The position numbers and the translations under genes were made by a program. From the NCBI RefSeq assembly GCF_030160275.1, contig NZ_BSOA01000008.1, positions 60,734-105,018 on the forward strand: a stretch of DNA of 44,285 nt, written 5' to 3'. How positions within the stretch are numbered: the stretch's first letter is position 1; each line of letters opens with the position of its first letter. This stretch comes from Dyella flagellata (GTDB taxonomy: Bacteria; Pseudomonadota; Gammaproteobacteria; Xanthomonadales; Rhodanobacteraceae). The notes beneath the pieces are model-generated. The model did no database searches, had not been told where the DNA came from, and saw only the letters and a program-made list of their open reading frames with translations. Positions 1-7,825 of this stretch are shown here, in pieces.

Positions 1-618
1 CGCTATGACTGGGACGACAAGACCCAGCCGTCGAAGAACGGTTATGGCGACTGGTTCCTGGGCTTCAGCATCGTGGCGAAGATCGGTGCCGTGCCGGCCC
101 CGGCCGCTGCCGCCGCGCCGCCTCCGCCGCCGCAGCCCGATTGCTCCAAGCAGTTCCGCAACGGCGTGAACCTGTGCGACAACAAGTGCCCGGATCTGCC
201 GGAAGGCACGATCGTGGGTCCGGATGGCTGCCCGCAGAAGGTGGTGATCGACCTGAAGGGCGTGAACTTCAAGTTCGACCGTCCGAAGAAGGGCGAGACC
301 AACATCGAGCCGGCACTGGCCGTGCCGAGCAGCGACTCGCTGGCGATCCTGGACCAGGCAGTGGATACGCTCAAGCGCTATCCGCAGGTGAAGGTGATGG
401 TGGCCGGTTACACCGACAGCGTGGGCAAGCCCGCCTACAACCAGGGTCTGTCGGAGCGTCGTGCGAAGATCGTGTACGACTACCTGACCGGTCATGGCAT
501 CGATCCGAGCCGTCTGGAAGGCCCGATCGGCCACGGCATGGACAGCCCGATCGACACCAACAAGACGGCCGAGGGTCGCGCCCGCAACCGTCGTACCGAA
601 CTGCAGGTTCAGCAGTAA
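1..618 (+). CDS. OmpA-family outer membrane protein, C-terminal part (5' end outside window)
   Basis: The reading frame is open from base 1 to the TAA at 616-618, giving the last 205 residues. The first ~25 residues (RYDW...GDWFLGFSIVAKIG) look like the last strands of an OmpA-type eight-stranded barrel. An Ala/Pro-rich linker follows (AAAAAPPPPPQP), then a short cysteine-containing segment (CSKQF...CDNKCPDLPEG...GPDGCP) like the calcium-type linker repeats of OmpA/OprF relatives. The C-terminal ~120 residues are an OmpA-like peptidoglycan-binding domain with the diagnostic TDSVG...YNQGLSERRA block, holding the Asp and Arg that bind diaminopimelate in the family, and a closing RARNRRTEL. The likely role is a structural outer-membrane protein tethered to peptidoglycan. 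A strong terminator follows 24 bp downstream. The GTG at 73 is internal, not a start. Confidence 0.93.
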   Translation, partial: RYDWDDKTQPSKNGYGDWFLGFSIVAKIGAVPAPAAAAAPPPPPQPDCSKQFRNGVNLCDNKCPDLPEGTIVGPDGCPQKVVIDLKGVNFKFDRPKKGETNIEPALAVPSSDSLAILDQAVDTLKRYPQVKVMVAGYTDSVGKPAYNQGLSERRAKIVYDYLTGHGIDPSRLEGPIGHGMDSPIDTNKTAEGRARNRRTELQVQQ

Positions 619-641
619 GCGAACCCTTGCAAGCAACCTGG

Positions 642-674
642 AAAAGCCCGGCATTGGCCGGGCTTTTCTTTTAT
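642..674 (+). terminator. Rho-independent terminator of the OmpA-family gene
   Basis: An 11-bp perfect stem AAAAGCCCGGC / GCCGGGCTTTT with loop ATTG is followed by a T-rich tract (CTTTTATTG). It lies just after the OmpA-family stop codon and ends about 12 bp before the next start. Confidence 0.9.
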
Positions 675-685
675 TGTCTTAGGCG

Positions 686-1540
686 ATGACCGTTACACGC
701 CACTCCCCATCCATGGCGGCTCCACGCCACGGGCTCGCACGTGTGCTCAGCAAGCTGGGCGTGTGCTCACGCAGTCAGGCGGAGAAAGCCGTGCGCGAAG
801 GCCGCGTAAGCGTGGATGGCCGCATCATACGCGACCCTGAGCGGGCTACCGATTCCACACGTGAGCGCATTTGCATGGACGGCGTAGCCGTTGGTGCTGC
901 CGAACGCGTCTATATCGCCCTCAACAAACCGCGCGGCATCGTAGTAAGCGCCGCCGATGAGCGCGGGCGCGATACCGTCTACGAACTGCTGGCGAACGCA
1001 GGCTTGCCCTGGCTGGGGCCGGTCGGGCGACTCGACAAGGCAAGCGAGGGCTTGCTATTGCTCAGTAACGACAGCGTATGGGCGGCAGGGCTCACCGATC
1101 CGCGTTATCACGTGGACAAGACTTACCACGTGCAGATCGATGCGATACCAGACCCTGCTGCGCTTGATCGCATGCTGCAGGGCGTGGAAGACCAAGGCGA
1201 ACAACTTGCAGCCAAGCGCGTATCCCTGCTGCGCAGCGGCGAAAAGAACGCATGGCTCGAAGTCGTGCTGGAGGAAGGACGCAACCGGCATATTCGCCGC
1301 TTACTGGCGGCGCAGGACATCGGCGTGTTGCGTCTGATCCGCATCGCCATCGGTGAGCTTGCGCTGGGTACCCTCGCCAAAGGGCAATGGCGTCATCTGA
1401 CGGCTGAGGAAGTGGCCGGTCTCGCCGGCTCGTCCGATAGCGATCGCTCTCCCGCTAAAACTGCGCGTGCTTCCGCACGACCTGCAAAGTCCGCTCGATT
1501 GCAACGTGATGGCGTGCCGGGTCCAGCACGGCGTAGATAG
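686..1540 (+). CDS. RsuA/RluB-family rRNA pseudouridine synthase
   Basis: 284 residues. An S4 RNA-binding domain spans about residues 16-62 (LARVLSKLGVCSRSQAEKAV...GRVSVDGR). The RsuA-family catalytic domain follows, with ALNKPRGIVVS at about 78-88 and the catalytic block GRLDKASEGLLLLSND, in which Asp117 is the expected nucleophile. EEGRNRHIRRLLAA at about 196-209 matches the family's third motif. It should convert a uridine of 16S or 23S rRNA to pseudouridine; the exact site cannot be read from sequence. The last ~35 residues form a basic, low-complexity tail rich in Arg, Ala, Ser and Pro. The gene runs convergently into the LysR gene and overlaps its 3' end by 86 bp. Start ATG 686 is the first in frame after the upstream terminator; no strong Shine-Dalgarno is seen. 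Confidence 0.88.
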   Translation: MTVTRHSPSMAAPRHGLARVLSKLGVCSRSQAEKAVREGRVSVDGRIIRDPERATDSTRERICMDGVAVGAAERVYIALNKPRGIVVSAADERGRDTVYELLANAGLPWLGPVGRLDKASEGLLLLSNDSVWAAGLTDPRYHVDKTYHVQIDAIPDPAALDRMLQGVEDQGEQLAAKRVSLLRSGEKNAWLEVVLEEGRNRHIRRLLAAQDIGVLRLIRIAIGELALGTLAKGQWRHLTAEEVAGLAGSSDSDRSPAKTARASARPAKSARLQRDGVPGPARRR

Positions 1541-2333
1541 TATTTTGGCAAGGTCTGCCTGGCTTGCGTAAAGCCATCAGGTCGCCGCGCGCTGCATGAT
1601 CGTTTATGCAGGCTGCCGGCACGATGGACACGCCACGTCCCGCTGCCACCCATTCCAGCACTTCCTCCAGCTCCTCGAAGTGCGAGGCCACATTGCAGTG
1701 TGTGAGGTTCATGCCAAGCGCCTGCGTAAACCAGGTGGCGAATACGTAGTCGCTTTCGTCGTAGGTCACGTACGTGGCGTCGCGTAGCGATTCGACATCC
1801 AATGCGGGCGATTGCGACAAGCGAGCTGCGGCAATCAGCACGATTTCTTCCGTACCTAGGGGTATATGGCTGAGCCGCTCATGTGGATCCATCCGATGCA
1901 CGAAGCCCAGATCGCTGACACCTGTTTCGACATGGCGAACGACCTCTTCCGCGGTGGGATAGCGCATGCGAATGGGCACGTCGGCCAACGGGCCTTCGAG
2001 GAACAGCGGTAGCAGTTGATAGCGGCCAAAACCGCTGACCGCCGAAATCCGCAACGGCGGCGAAGGTGACTCGCTGGCGCGGATTTCCTCGCGCAATCTG
2101 TCCCAGTCGCGCCCCATCTCGCGGCAGAATGCCAGCAGCCGTTCGCCTGCGGCATTGGGTGTCAATCGACCATTGCTGCGCTGGAACACCGGCATGCCCA
2201 GCGCTTCTTCCAGCTTGCGCAACTGATAGCTCACGGCTTGTTCGGTGCGATGCAGGATCCCGGCTCCGGCACGCAGGCTGCCGGCCTCGCAGACTACGCG
2301 AAAGGCATGCAGGTAACGCATTTCCACGTTCAT
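1455..2333 (-). CDS. LysR-family transcriptional regulator
   Basis: 292 residues from the ATG at 2333 (MNVEMRYLHAF); an upstream extension to 2450 has no family likeness and would run into the divergent promoter. The N-terminal winged helix-turn-helix covers about residues 1-60 (LHAFRVVCEAGSLRAGAG...EQAVSYQLRKLEEALG...FQR). A LysR substrate-binding domain follows (PLRISAVSGFGRY ... VSDLGFVHR ... GVSIVPA). It is divergent from the secreted-protein gene at 2449, with a 115-bp shared upstream region containing an inverted repeat, so autoregulation and control of that neighbour are likely. The effector is unknown. Its 3' end overlaps the convergent pseudouridine synthase gene. Confidence 0.88.
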   Translation of the reverse strand: MNVEMRYLHAFRVVCEAGSLRAGAGILHRTEQAVSYQLRKLEEALGMPVFQRSNGRLTPNAAGERLLAFCREMGRDWDRLREEIRASESPSPPLRISAVSGFGRYQLLPLFLEGPLADVPIRMRYPTAEEVVRHVETGVSDLGFVHRMDPHERLSHIPLGTEEIVLIAAARLSQSPALDVESLRDATYVTYDESDYVFATWFTQALGMNLTHCNVASHFEELEEVLEWVAAGRGVSIVPAACINDHAARGDLMALRKPGRPCQNTIYAVLDPARHHVAIERTLQVVRKHAQF

Positions 2334-2355
2334 GCGGGCGGCGGGCCTGAAAAAA

Positions 2356-2375
2356 TTTTGGGGAATCCGCCAAAA
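2356..2375. promoter_or_regulatory. Candidate LysR-type operator between divergent genes
   Basis: TTTTGG-N8-CCAAAA is a perfect 6-bp inverted repeat within a 20-bp span, located 23 bp upstream of the LysR start and 74 bp upstream of the divergent secreted-protein start. Size and placement fit a LysR recognition site (interrupted dyad containing T-N11-A), but binding is inferred. Confidence 0.45.
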
Positions 2376-2448
2376 AGATTCGCATGGTTCGGTGAACGGG
2401 GGCAAGCCTAGGATGGCGTGGCTTCCTTCATTCCCGGCGAGGATTTCC

Positions 2449-3174
2449 ATGATGTATCGCTTACTGATCGCGGCGCTGGCATGCCTGCTGATCGCGCCCG
2501 TCCGGGCCCAGCAAGGGCCTGCCGCGCACTTCTTCGTCTACCAGGTAAACCCCGGTGCACAGGCCAAGTTCGAGGATGGCTATCGCCATCATCTGGGCTG
2601 GCACCGCAGCCATCACGATCCGCTGGTCTGGTATGGCTGGACGGTTTCGGACGGCAAGCGCGACGGCTACTTTATTGATGCAAGTGTCGGCGAGCCCTTC
2701 GCGGCGTTCGATCATCGTGTCGACGTCGAGCAGGATGGTGCGGACTTCAGGGCCAGCGTAACACCTTATGTCACGCCACAGGCGCAACTCGCCTATCAGT
2801 TGCTGCCCGAATTGAGCTACGGCACGCCGCTGGAAAAGCGTCAGCCTAGCGATGCGGTGCAGGTTACGTATTTTGATTTGCGTCCTGGTATGCAATCACG
2901 TTTTGAGCACGCCTTGCAGGCGGCGCGGCGGGTGCTTGCATCAACCCCAGCTGCGCCGCCGCACACATGGTATCGATTGGTGAGCGGTGGTGATACGCCG
3001 CGATACATGCTGATGGTGGCGCGTGCGAATTGGGCGAGCTATGACGGCTTTCGCAAGGACGTTGCCGATTTGCTGGCCAATGACCAGAACGCTTTACGCG
3101 ATTTCACCGACGCGGTGCGTTCAAGCAGCACAGAGAGCTGGAAATACCACCCTGACCTGAGCAACTTGCCGTAA
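2449..3174 (+). CDS. Secreted protein of unknown function with an internal duplication
   Basis: 241 residues. The start at 2449 is supported by GGCGAGG six to seven bases upstream and by an immediate Sec signal peptide (MMYRLLIAALACLLIAPVRAQ, cleavage after about residue 21). The mature protein seems to hold two similar halves: FVYQVNPGAQAKFEDGYRHH at about 28-47 and VTYFDLRPGMQSRFEHALQA at about 136-155. Each pairs a beta-strand ending in Pro-Gly with an amphipathic helix, and each is followed by a W/H-rich segment (WYGW / TWYRL) and another strand. That pattern suggests two tandem alpha/beta ferredoxin-like (dimeric-barrel-type) units, but I do not recognise a named family. It is transcribed away from the LysR gene, so it is the natural candidate target of that regulator. 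Confidence 0.8.
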   Translation: MMYRLLIAALACLLIAPVRAQQGPAAHFFVYQVNPGAQAKFEDGYRHHLGWHRSHHDPLVWYGWTVSDGKRDGYFIDASVGEPFAAFDHRVDVEQDGADFRASVTPYVTPQAQLAYQLLPELSYGTPLEKRQPSDAVQVTYFDLRPGMQSRFEHALQAARRVLASTPAAPPHTWYRLVSGGDTPRYMLMVARANWASYDGFRKDVADLLANDQNALRDFTDAVRSSSTESWKYHPDLSNLP

Positions 3175-3184
3175 CGGAAGAATC

Positions 3185-3214
3185 GCTCCCTCTCCTGCCG
3201 GCAGGGGAGGGAGC
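3185..3214. repeat. Palindromic intergenic element (GCTCCCTCYCC family)
   Basis: A 30-bp near-perfect palindrome, GCTCCCTCTCCTGCC / GGCAGGGGAGGGAGC, between convergent genes. The same core recurs at 26729-26758 and 40737-40763. No T-tract follows on either strand, so it is a dispersed hairpin rather than a standard terminator, though it may stabilise 3' ends. Confidence 0.75.
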
Positions 3215-3232
3215 TGCGTTTTGCAAACGCGA

Positions 3233-4432
3233 CTATCCGCCAATCACACCCAGCGAACGCCCCACCTTGATAAACGCTGCGATCGCCCGATCCAGATGCT
3301 CGCGCGTATGCGCGGCACTCATCTGTGTGCGGATACGCGCCTGGCCTTGCGCCACCACCGGATAGAAGAAGCCAGTGACGTAGATGCCCTCTTCGAGCAG
3401 GGCGGTAGCCATTGCCTGTGCCTTCTTCGCGTCGTACACCATAACCGGCACGATCGGATGCACGCCCGGCTTGATGTCGAAGCCGGCACGGGTCATCTGC
3501 TCCCGGAAATAGCGCGTATTTTCCTGCACGCGTTCGCGCAGTTCGCCTGCCGAATCGAGCATGTCCAATACCTTGAGGCCCGCCGCGACCACGTGTGGCG
3601 GCAGCGAATTGGAGAACAGGTAGGGACGCGAGCGCTGGCGCAGCATCTCGATGATTTCCGCGCGACCGGTGGTGAAGCCGCCCACGGCGCCGCCGAGCGC
3701 CTTGCCCAAGGTGCCGGTGAAAATGTCGATCTTGTCCAGCACGCCATGCACTTCCGCCGAGCCACGGCCGTGCGGCCCAAGGAAGCCGGTGCAGTGGCAT
3801 TCATCGATATGCACCAGGGCGTTGTACTTGGCGGCCAGCGCGGTGATCTGGTCCAGTGGCGCGATGAAGCCGTCCATCGAGAACGCACCGTCGCTGGTGA
3901 TCAGCTTGGTACGAGCCCCCGCCGCATCGGCGGCTTGCAACTGCTGCTCCAGATCGGCCATGTCGCAATTGGCATAGCGGAAGCGCTTGGCCTTGCACAG
4001 GCGAATGCCGTCGATGATGGAAGCATGGTTGAGCGCGTCGGAGATGATCGCATCTTCCTCACCGAGCAGTGGCTCGTAGAGGCCGCCGTTCGCATCGAAG
4101 CAGGCGGCGTAGAGGATGGTGTCCTCGGTGCCGAAGAACTCGGCGATTTTCTTTTCCAGCTGCTTGTGCAAGTCCTGCGTACCGCAGATGAAGCGCACCG
4201 AAGCCATGCCGAAGCCGTGGCTGTCCAGGGCCTCCTTGGCGGCCTTGATCACCTCGGGGTGATCGGCCAGGCCAAGGTAATTGTTGGCGCAGAAATTGAG
4301 CACCTTGCGACCGCTTTCCAGTTCGATCTCGGCGGACTGCGGCGAAGTGATGATGCGTTCGGCCTTGAACAGGCCCTGCTCGCGGATATCGTTAAGTTCT
4401 TGGGCGTAACGCGCCTGGCCGGGGTAGCTCAT
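3233..4432 (-). CDS. kbl: 2-amino-3-ketobutyrate CoA ligase (glycine C-acetyltransferase)
   Basis: 399 residues, about the full family length. It is a PLP-dependent alpha-oxoamine synthase that splits 2-amino-3-oxobutyrate with CoA into glycine and acetyl-CoA, the second step of threonine breakdown after Tdh. The PLP lysine is Lys244 in [12 protein letters not shown]. The family blocks [15 protein letters not shown] (46-60), [16 protein letters not shown] (78-93) and [17 protein letters not shown] (208-224) are present. It lies last in a run of minus-strand genes, 113 bp after the diguanylate cyclase. Its pathway partner tdh is in the same orientation but about 7 kb upstream, which is unusual because the two are often adjacent. 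Confidence 0.97.
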   Translation of the reverse strand: MSYPGQARYAQELNDIREQGLFKAERIITSPQSAEIELESGRKVLNFCANNYLGLADHPEVIKAAKEALDSHGFGMASVRFICGTQDLHKQLEKKIAEFFGTEDTILYAACFDANGGLYEPLLGEEDAIISDALNHASIIDGIRLCKAKRFRYANCDMADLEQQLQAADAAGARTKLITSDGAFSMDGFIAPLDQITALAAKYNALVHIDECHCTGFLGPHGRGSAEVHGVLDKIDIFTGTLGKALGGAVGGFTTGRAEIIEMLRQRSRPYLFSNSLPPHVVAAGLKVLDMLDSAGELRERVQENTRYFREQMTRAGFDIKPGVHPIVPVMVYDAKKAQAMATALLEEGIYVTGFFYPVVAQGQARIRTQMSAAHTREHLDRAIAAFIKVGRSLGVIGG

Positions 4433-4545
4433 GGGACATGCTGCCGATGGGGGAAAGGGGCATTTTCGGCTTTTCGGGCTGCCGGGGAAACCCTCGGCGC
4501 ATGCAGAAGGGTGGTTGGATTACAGCTGCAATGTCCCGCGTCAGG

Positions 4546-6345
4546 TCATGGCCCGCCATGCCCCACCTGGAACAGCTTGACTGGATCGTTGTGCTCGACA
4601 TGGGAGACGAGCCGATTGCGCCCGCTGCGTTTAGCCCTATACAGCGCCGCATCGGCTTCCCGGCACAGCAGTTGCAGTCCGTAACCGCAGGCCTGGGTGG
4701 AAACCAGGCCGATGCTGGCAGAGAACGTTATCGCGCAACCATCCACATTCATCGGCGTAGTTTCAATCGCCGTGCGGACTCGATCGGCGATAACCATGCC
4801 CTGCTCGTGCGAGCAGCCCAGCAGCAGGATGCCGAACTCCTCGCCGCCAAGGCGGCCGAACAGGTCGTTGGCGCGCATTGGCTGCTTGCAAATAGCGACC
4901 GTGTGCTTCAACAAGGCATCGCCGACGGCGTGACCATGGGTATCGTTGATCTGCTTGAAGTAGTCCAGGTCGATGAATACCAGGCAGGCGTCGCCGCGCC
5001 TGCGCTCTAGCAGCTGCAAGGCGCGCTGGGCTTCGCCAATGAAGTGCTGGTGGTTGAAGATGCCGGTAAGCCCATCCAGGCGGGCCTGCTGTTTGAAGTG
5101 GAGTTGCGAACGCTTGGTGCGCAGCAGCCAGAAGATGACGGATGCCAGGACCAGGAGCAGCAGGGCGATATAGAGGTGGCCGGTCTCGATCGTTTTGGCG
5201 GCCAGCGCCTGTTGCAGCTGCAGCAGCTTGTTTTGCCTGCTCAGCTTTTCCGTTTCGAGCTTTTGCGCAAGCATGCGTTGCTGGGCCACATCATAGGCCA
5301 GCGTCTTGGCGCTGATATCGTTGAGATGGCCGATATTCTGCGCGGCGTAGTGCTCGTAATAAGTCAATGCCGCCATCGCACGGCCATGTTTCTTTTCGAT
5401 GCGATAAAGGATTTCGTAGGCATCTTTGAGCGTCCCGTTGATGTCGCCCGGGTCGCTGACAGCCAGGACGGCGAGCGCCGCCTTGCGGGCCTTGTCATCG
5501 TCGCCCAGCTTCCAATAAGCCTGGGCGAATTCCTCTTGAACGTTTTGCGTGTGGTAATAGTTCTGGCTGGCAAGAATGCGCGGGGCAATCTGGCGCAGCA
5601 AGGCTATGGCCCGATCCGGTTGATCCTCATCCAGATAAAGGCTGGCTTTCACCAGCCAGATGGTGTCGGCAAAAATCGGCTGGCCGGCCGCCCGGCATGC
5701 TTCGATCCCGCGCGGAAGTTCGATGCTGGCGGAGTTGAGCTTATGGCTTTGGTAAAGCACGCTAATCAGCATGGCTTCCGGCTTGCACGACGTCTCTCCC
5801 GGCGGGAGTGCCTGCAGCATGTCGCGAAAGTAGTTCGCCGCCAGATCGTACTGCTCGGCATAACTGAGTACTTGAGCGACATATAGCCGGACCAGGAAGC
5901 GTGCCTGCGTATCCTCAATCTTGGGCAGGTCGGCCATCAGGCGATTGGCCAGCTCGAAGGCTTCCTCGTAGTGCCGGTTGCTGGCCATGGCATTCATGAG
6001 GACGGCCGAAGCCTTGGCCACCAGGGGCGGATCGCCGGAGTGCCCGATGACTTCTCGCAGTATGCCCTCGGCACCGGCGTAATCGCCCCGAAAGGCCGCC
6101 TGCCAACCCTGCAGATAGCGCAGCTGCCAACGCTCGTGCGGGGACATGCTGGAAGCTTGCTGCTGCAGCGTCTCAAGCAGCCGCAGAAACTGCGGATGAT
6201 CGGAGGTCCGCAGATCTTCAGCCTGGGTCAGAAGTGCCGCGTTAGGCGGCGTAGATGCAGCGGCACCTATGGGCTGCATGAGAACGCCAAAGGCCATGGC
6301 CAACAAAACGGGCCATGGCCAGGAGCGGATCTTCCACCGCAGCAT
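4546..6345 (-). CDS. Membrane-anchored diguanylate cyclase (TPR-like periplasmic sensor, GGDEF)
   Basis: 599 residues from the ATG at 6345, which lies 12 bp after the upstream small gene and has AGGCGG ahead of it. The N-terminus has a hydrophobic signal segment (WPVLLAMAFGVLMQPIGAAAS). About 350 residues of helical TPR-like repeats follow, then a coiled coil (LEKLSRQNKLLQLQQAL), one membrane helix at about 390-409 (HLYIALLLLVLASVIFWLLR), and a GGDEF domain from about 423. The catalytic motif is intact (GGEEF, residues 500-504). RAND at 491-494 sits five residues ahead of it, matching the RxxD product-inhibition site. It should make c-di-GMP from two GTP in the cytoplasm in response to a periplasmic signal. 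It is probably co-transcribed with the borosin-like pair. Confidence 0.92.
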   Translation of the reverse strand: MLRWKIRSWPWPVLLAMAFGVLMQPIGAAASTPPNAALLTQAEDLRTSDHPQFLRLLETLQQQASSMSPHERWQLRYLQGWQAAFRGDYAGAEGILREVIGHSGDPPLVAKASAVLMNAMASNRHYEEAFELANRLMADLPKIEDTQARFLVRLYVAQVLSYAEQYDLAANYFRDMLQALPPGETSCKPEAMLISVLYQSHKLNSASIELPRGIEACRAAGQPIFADTIWLVKASLYLDEDQPDRAIALLRQIAPRILASQNYYHTQNVQEEFAQAYWKLGDDDKARKAALAVLAVSDPGDINGTLKDAYEILYRIEKKHGRAMAALTYYEHYAAQNIGHLNDISAKTLAYDVAQQRMLAQKLETEKLSRQNKLLQLQQALAAKTIETGHLYIALLLLVLASVIFWLLRTKRSQLHFKQQARLDGLTGIFNHQHFIGEAQRALQLLERRRGDACLVFIDLDYFKQINDTHGHAVGDALLKHTVAICKQPMRANDLFGRLGGEEFGILLLGCSHEQGMVIADRVRTAIETTPMNVDGCAITFSASIGLVSTQACGYGLQLLCREADAALYRAKRSGRNRLVSHVEHNDPVKLFQVGHGGP

Positions 6346-6356
6346 AGGGGTGCCGC

Positions 6357-6650
6357 CTATCGATCGTGCGGCGGTTTGTCTTGATCGGGCCTGGAGGGTC
6401 CGCAAGGATCCTCGTCATGCTCAGGATCCGGCTCGTCGCCGTGCGGGATGGCGTTGGAGCCGTGATCGGATTTCATCGCCTTATGCCCAAATTCGACCGA
6501 CAGCGGTGCGCGATCTTGGCACATCACGGCGGCTTTCAATGCCTCTGAGGCGTCAGCTAAGGCCAAAGTCTGCGCCAGTTCCTCGGCCGGTGCGTGCCGC
6601 AGCTTGGCGTTCTTGCCGATGGTTTCCAGCCATTGGATCGTATCTGCCAT
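6357..6650 (-). CDS. Candidate borosin precursor (separate substrate of the adjacent N-methyltransferase)
   Basis: 97 residues. The start at 6650 has an excellent Shine-Dalgarno (GGGGAAAGGGGAAG just upstream). The first ~54 residues are compact and helical (IQWLETIGKNAKL ... LADASEALKAAVM), the size and pattern (FL..IG.DA.L ... E...AL..GD...L) I recall for the borosin-binding domain of split-borosin substrates such as Shewanella SonA. From about residue 55 it becomes hydrophilic and disordered, rich in Asp, Pro, His and Glu. The segment GSNAIPHGDE at 64-73 is the most plausible core by position, and the tail ends in PPHDR. It follows the methyltransferase gene by 58 bp and precedes the diguanylate cyclase by 11 bp. 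The assignment rests on synteny and N-terminal pattern, so the core is inference; it could also be an unrelated small protein. Confidence 0.62.
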   Translation of the reverse strand: MADTIQWLETIGKNAKLRHAPAEELAQTLALADASEALKAAVMCQDRAPLSVEFGHKAMKSDHGSNAIPHGDEPDPEHDEDPCGPSRPDQDKPPHDR

Positions 6651-6708
6651 GTACTTCCCCTTTCCCCTGTGAAGTCGATTTAAGTGTTGTCTTGTAGCGC
6701 TATCTGCC

Positions 6709-7536
6709 TCATGCGAAGCCGGTTGCCTTGTCCAGCTCGGCCAGGCGCTCGCGCATGGCGAGGTCCGGCTTCAGCGCTAGGGCAGGCGGCAGCACCACGG
6801 TGTCTTCCGAGGCCAACGAGATTTCGGGCAAATCACGCAGCTTTACCTTCCTGATGCGGGCCTGTTCGATCGGCAGCGTTGCGCCGTGGTAAACGATCAC
6901 TTCATGATCGAGCGGATAGTCCCTGGCCAGCCGGTCTACCAGCACTTGGCGGTACGCCGGCCCGGTCTCGAAGCGTGTGAGCGACCAATCGCCGACCAGT
7001 GCGGTCTGCCATAGCACCACATAGCCGGCAGGGTTGATGCGATGCTCATAGAAAAGCAGCTGGCTGGCTTCGAAATGCTGGCAACCGAAGCGACCCGGGT
7101 CGATACCCACGTCGGCGTAGAGGCAATCCTCGGCGGAAATGCCCGGCTCCATATGCGCCTGGAAACCTTCGGCACGGGCGATCTCGATGGCTTTGTGCGG
7201 CGACCAGGCGAAGATGCCGGGATGACCATAGAACACGGCGCAGACGCGCTTGCCTGCGCGCACCTCGGTCAGGATCAGATCCACCCACTCCCGATAGGTT
7301 TTCAAGCGGGATTTGCCTTCCGCGTAATAAGGCTGAAGGCTGCGCACGTCGGCGTTCATGCGTTGCAGCCACAATTCCACGAGGTGGTCGGAAAGCGCCG
7401 CGAATACCACGTCGGCTTGCTCGATGTGGTCGCGTGCCAAGGGAGTGAGGTGGGAACCCAGGGTCATGCCCATGCCGACACAGGCCAGGCTGCCACGGGC
7501 GGTCTCGTGCGATGACGATGGCGCAGTTGCACTCAT
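6709..7536 (-). CDS. Borosin-type peptide backbone alpha-N-methyltransferase (TP-methylase fold)
   Basis: 275 residues from the ATG at 7536, which has AAGGAAGG seven bases upstream; the longer frame to 7689 lacks family likeness. It belongs to the SAM-dependent tetrapyrrole-methylase fold, specifically the OphMA/SonM branch that methylates backbone amides of a ribosomal peptide. Visible signatures are LACVGMGM (SAM-binding Rossmann start, 17-24), Tyr70-Tyr71 with AEGKSR, Arg77 and Tyr81 in KSRLKTYREWV (the catalytic Arg/Tyr spacing of OphMA Arg72/Tyr76), FYGHPGIFAWSPHKA (102-116), PGISAEDCLYAD (131-142) and FEASQL. It ends soon after VLPPALA, so unlike fungal OphMA it carries no fused substrate; the next gene down is the candidate separate substrate. 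No protease or exporter gene adjoins it. Confidence 0.88.
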   Translation of the reverse strand: MSATAPSSSHETARGSLACVGMGMTLGSHLTPLARDHIEQADVVFAALSDHLVELWLQRMNADVRSLQPYYAEGKSRLKTYREWVDLILTEVRAGKRVCAVFYGHPGIFAWSPHKAIEIARAEGFQAHMEPGISAEDCLYADVGIDPGRFGCQHFEASQLLFYEHRINPAGYVVLWQTALVGDWSLTRFETGPAYRQVLVDRLARDYPLDHEVIVYHGATLPIEQARIRKVKLRDLPEISLASEDTVVLPPALALKPDLAMRERLAELDKATGFA

Positions 7537-7699
7537 TACGGAACCTTCCTTAGTGACGCGATGATCGAAATGGCTTGCAGCGGCAGGCGCAGCAACAACG
7601 CAACCAAGCAAGGGGTGTGCCTTGTGCCTTGGCCCAAGCCTTGGCCGCGACGATGCAGGCAATTCATGGCGAAACTCGAAGCCAAGCACTACTGCATGC

Positions 7700-7727
7700 T
7701 CTTAAGTATGTCCCCGGACAAGTGCAA
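7700..7727 (-). promoter_or_regulatory. Weak candidate promoter of the borosin-like operon
   Basis: On the minus strand TTGCAC (7727-7722) and TTAAGA (7705-7700) are separated by 16 bp, and the spacer contains a 12-bp palindrome TGTCCCCGGACA (7709-7720). It lies about 165-190 bp upstream of the methyltransferase start. The rest of the 7537-7825 gap shows no gene. Confidence 0.25.
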
Positions 7728-7825
7728 ATGTGCCGCGTAACGCTACCGAGCCGTGTGACGGGCAAGGTCCACTTTTGACCTCAAGGGAGCATGAAAAGGT
7801 TTACGACAAAAGCGCCCGCTCGCGG

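Noticed and set aside
3221-4684. A 487-codon plus-strand frame opposite kbl
   Set aside because: It is antisense to a clear kbl and reads as a shadow of that gene's codon bias, with no family likeness.
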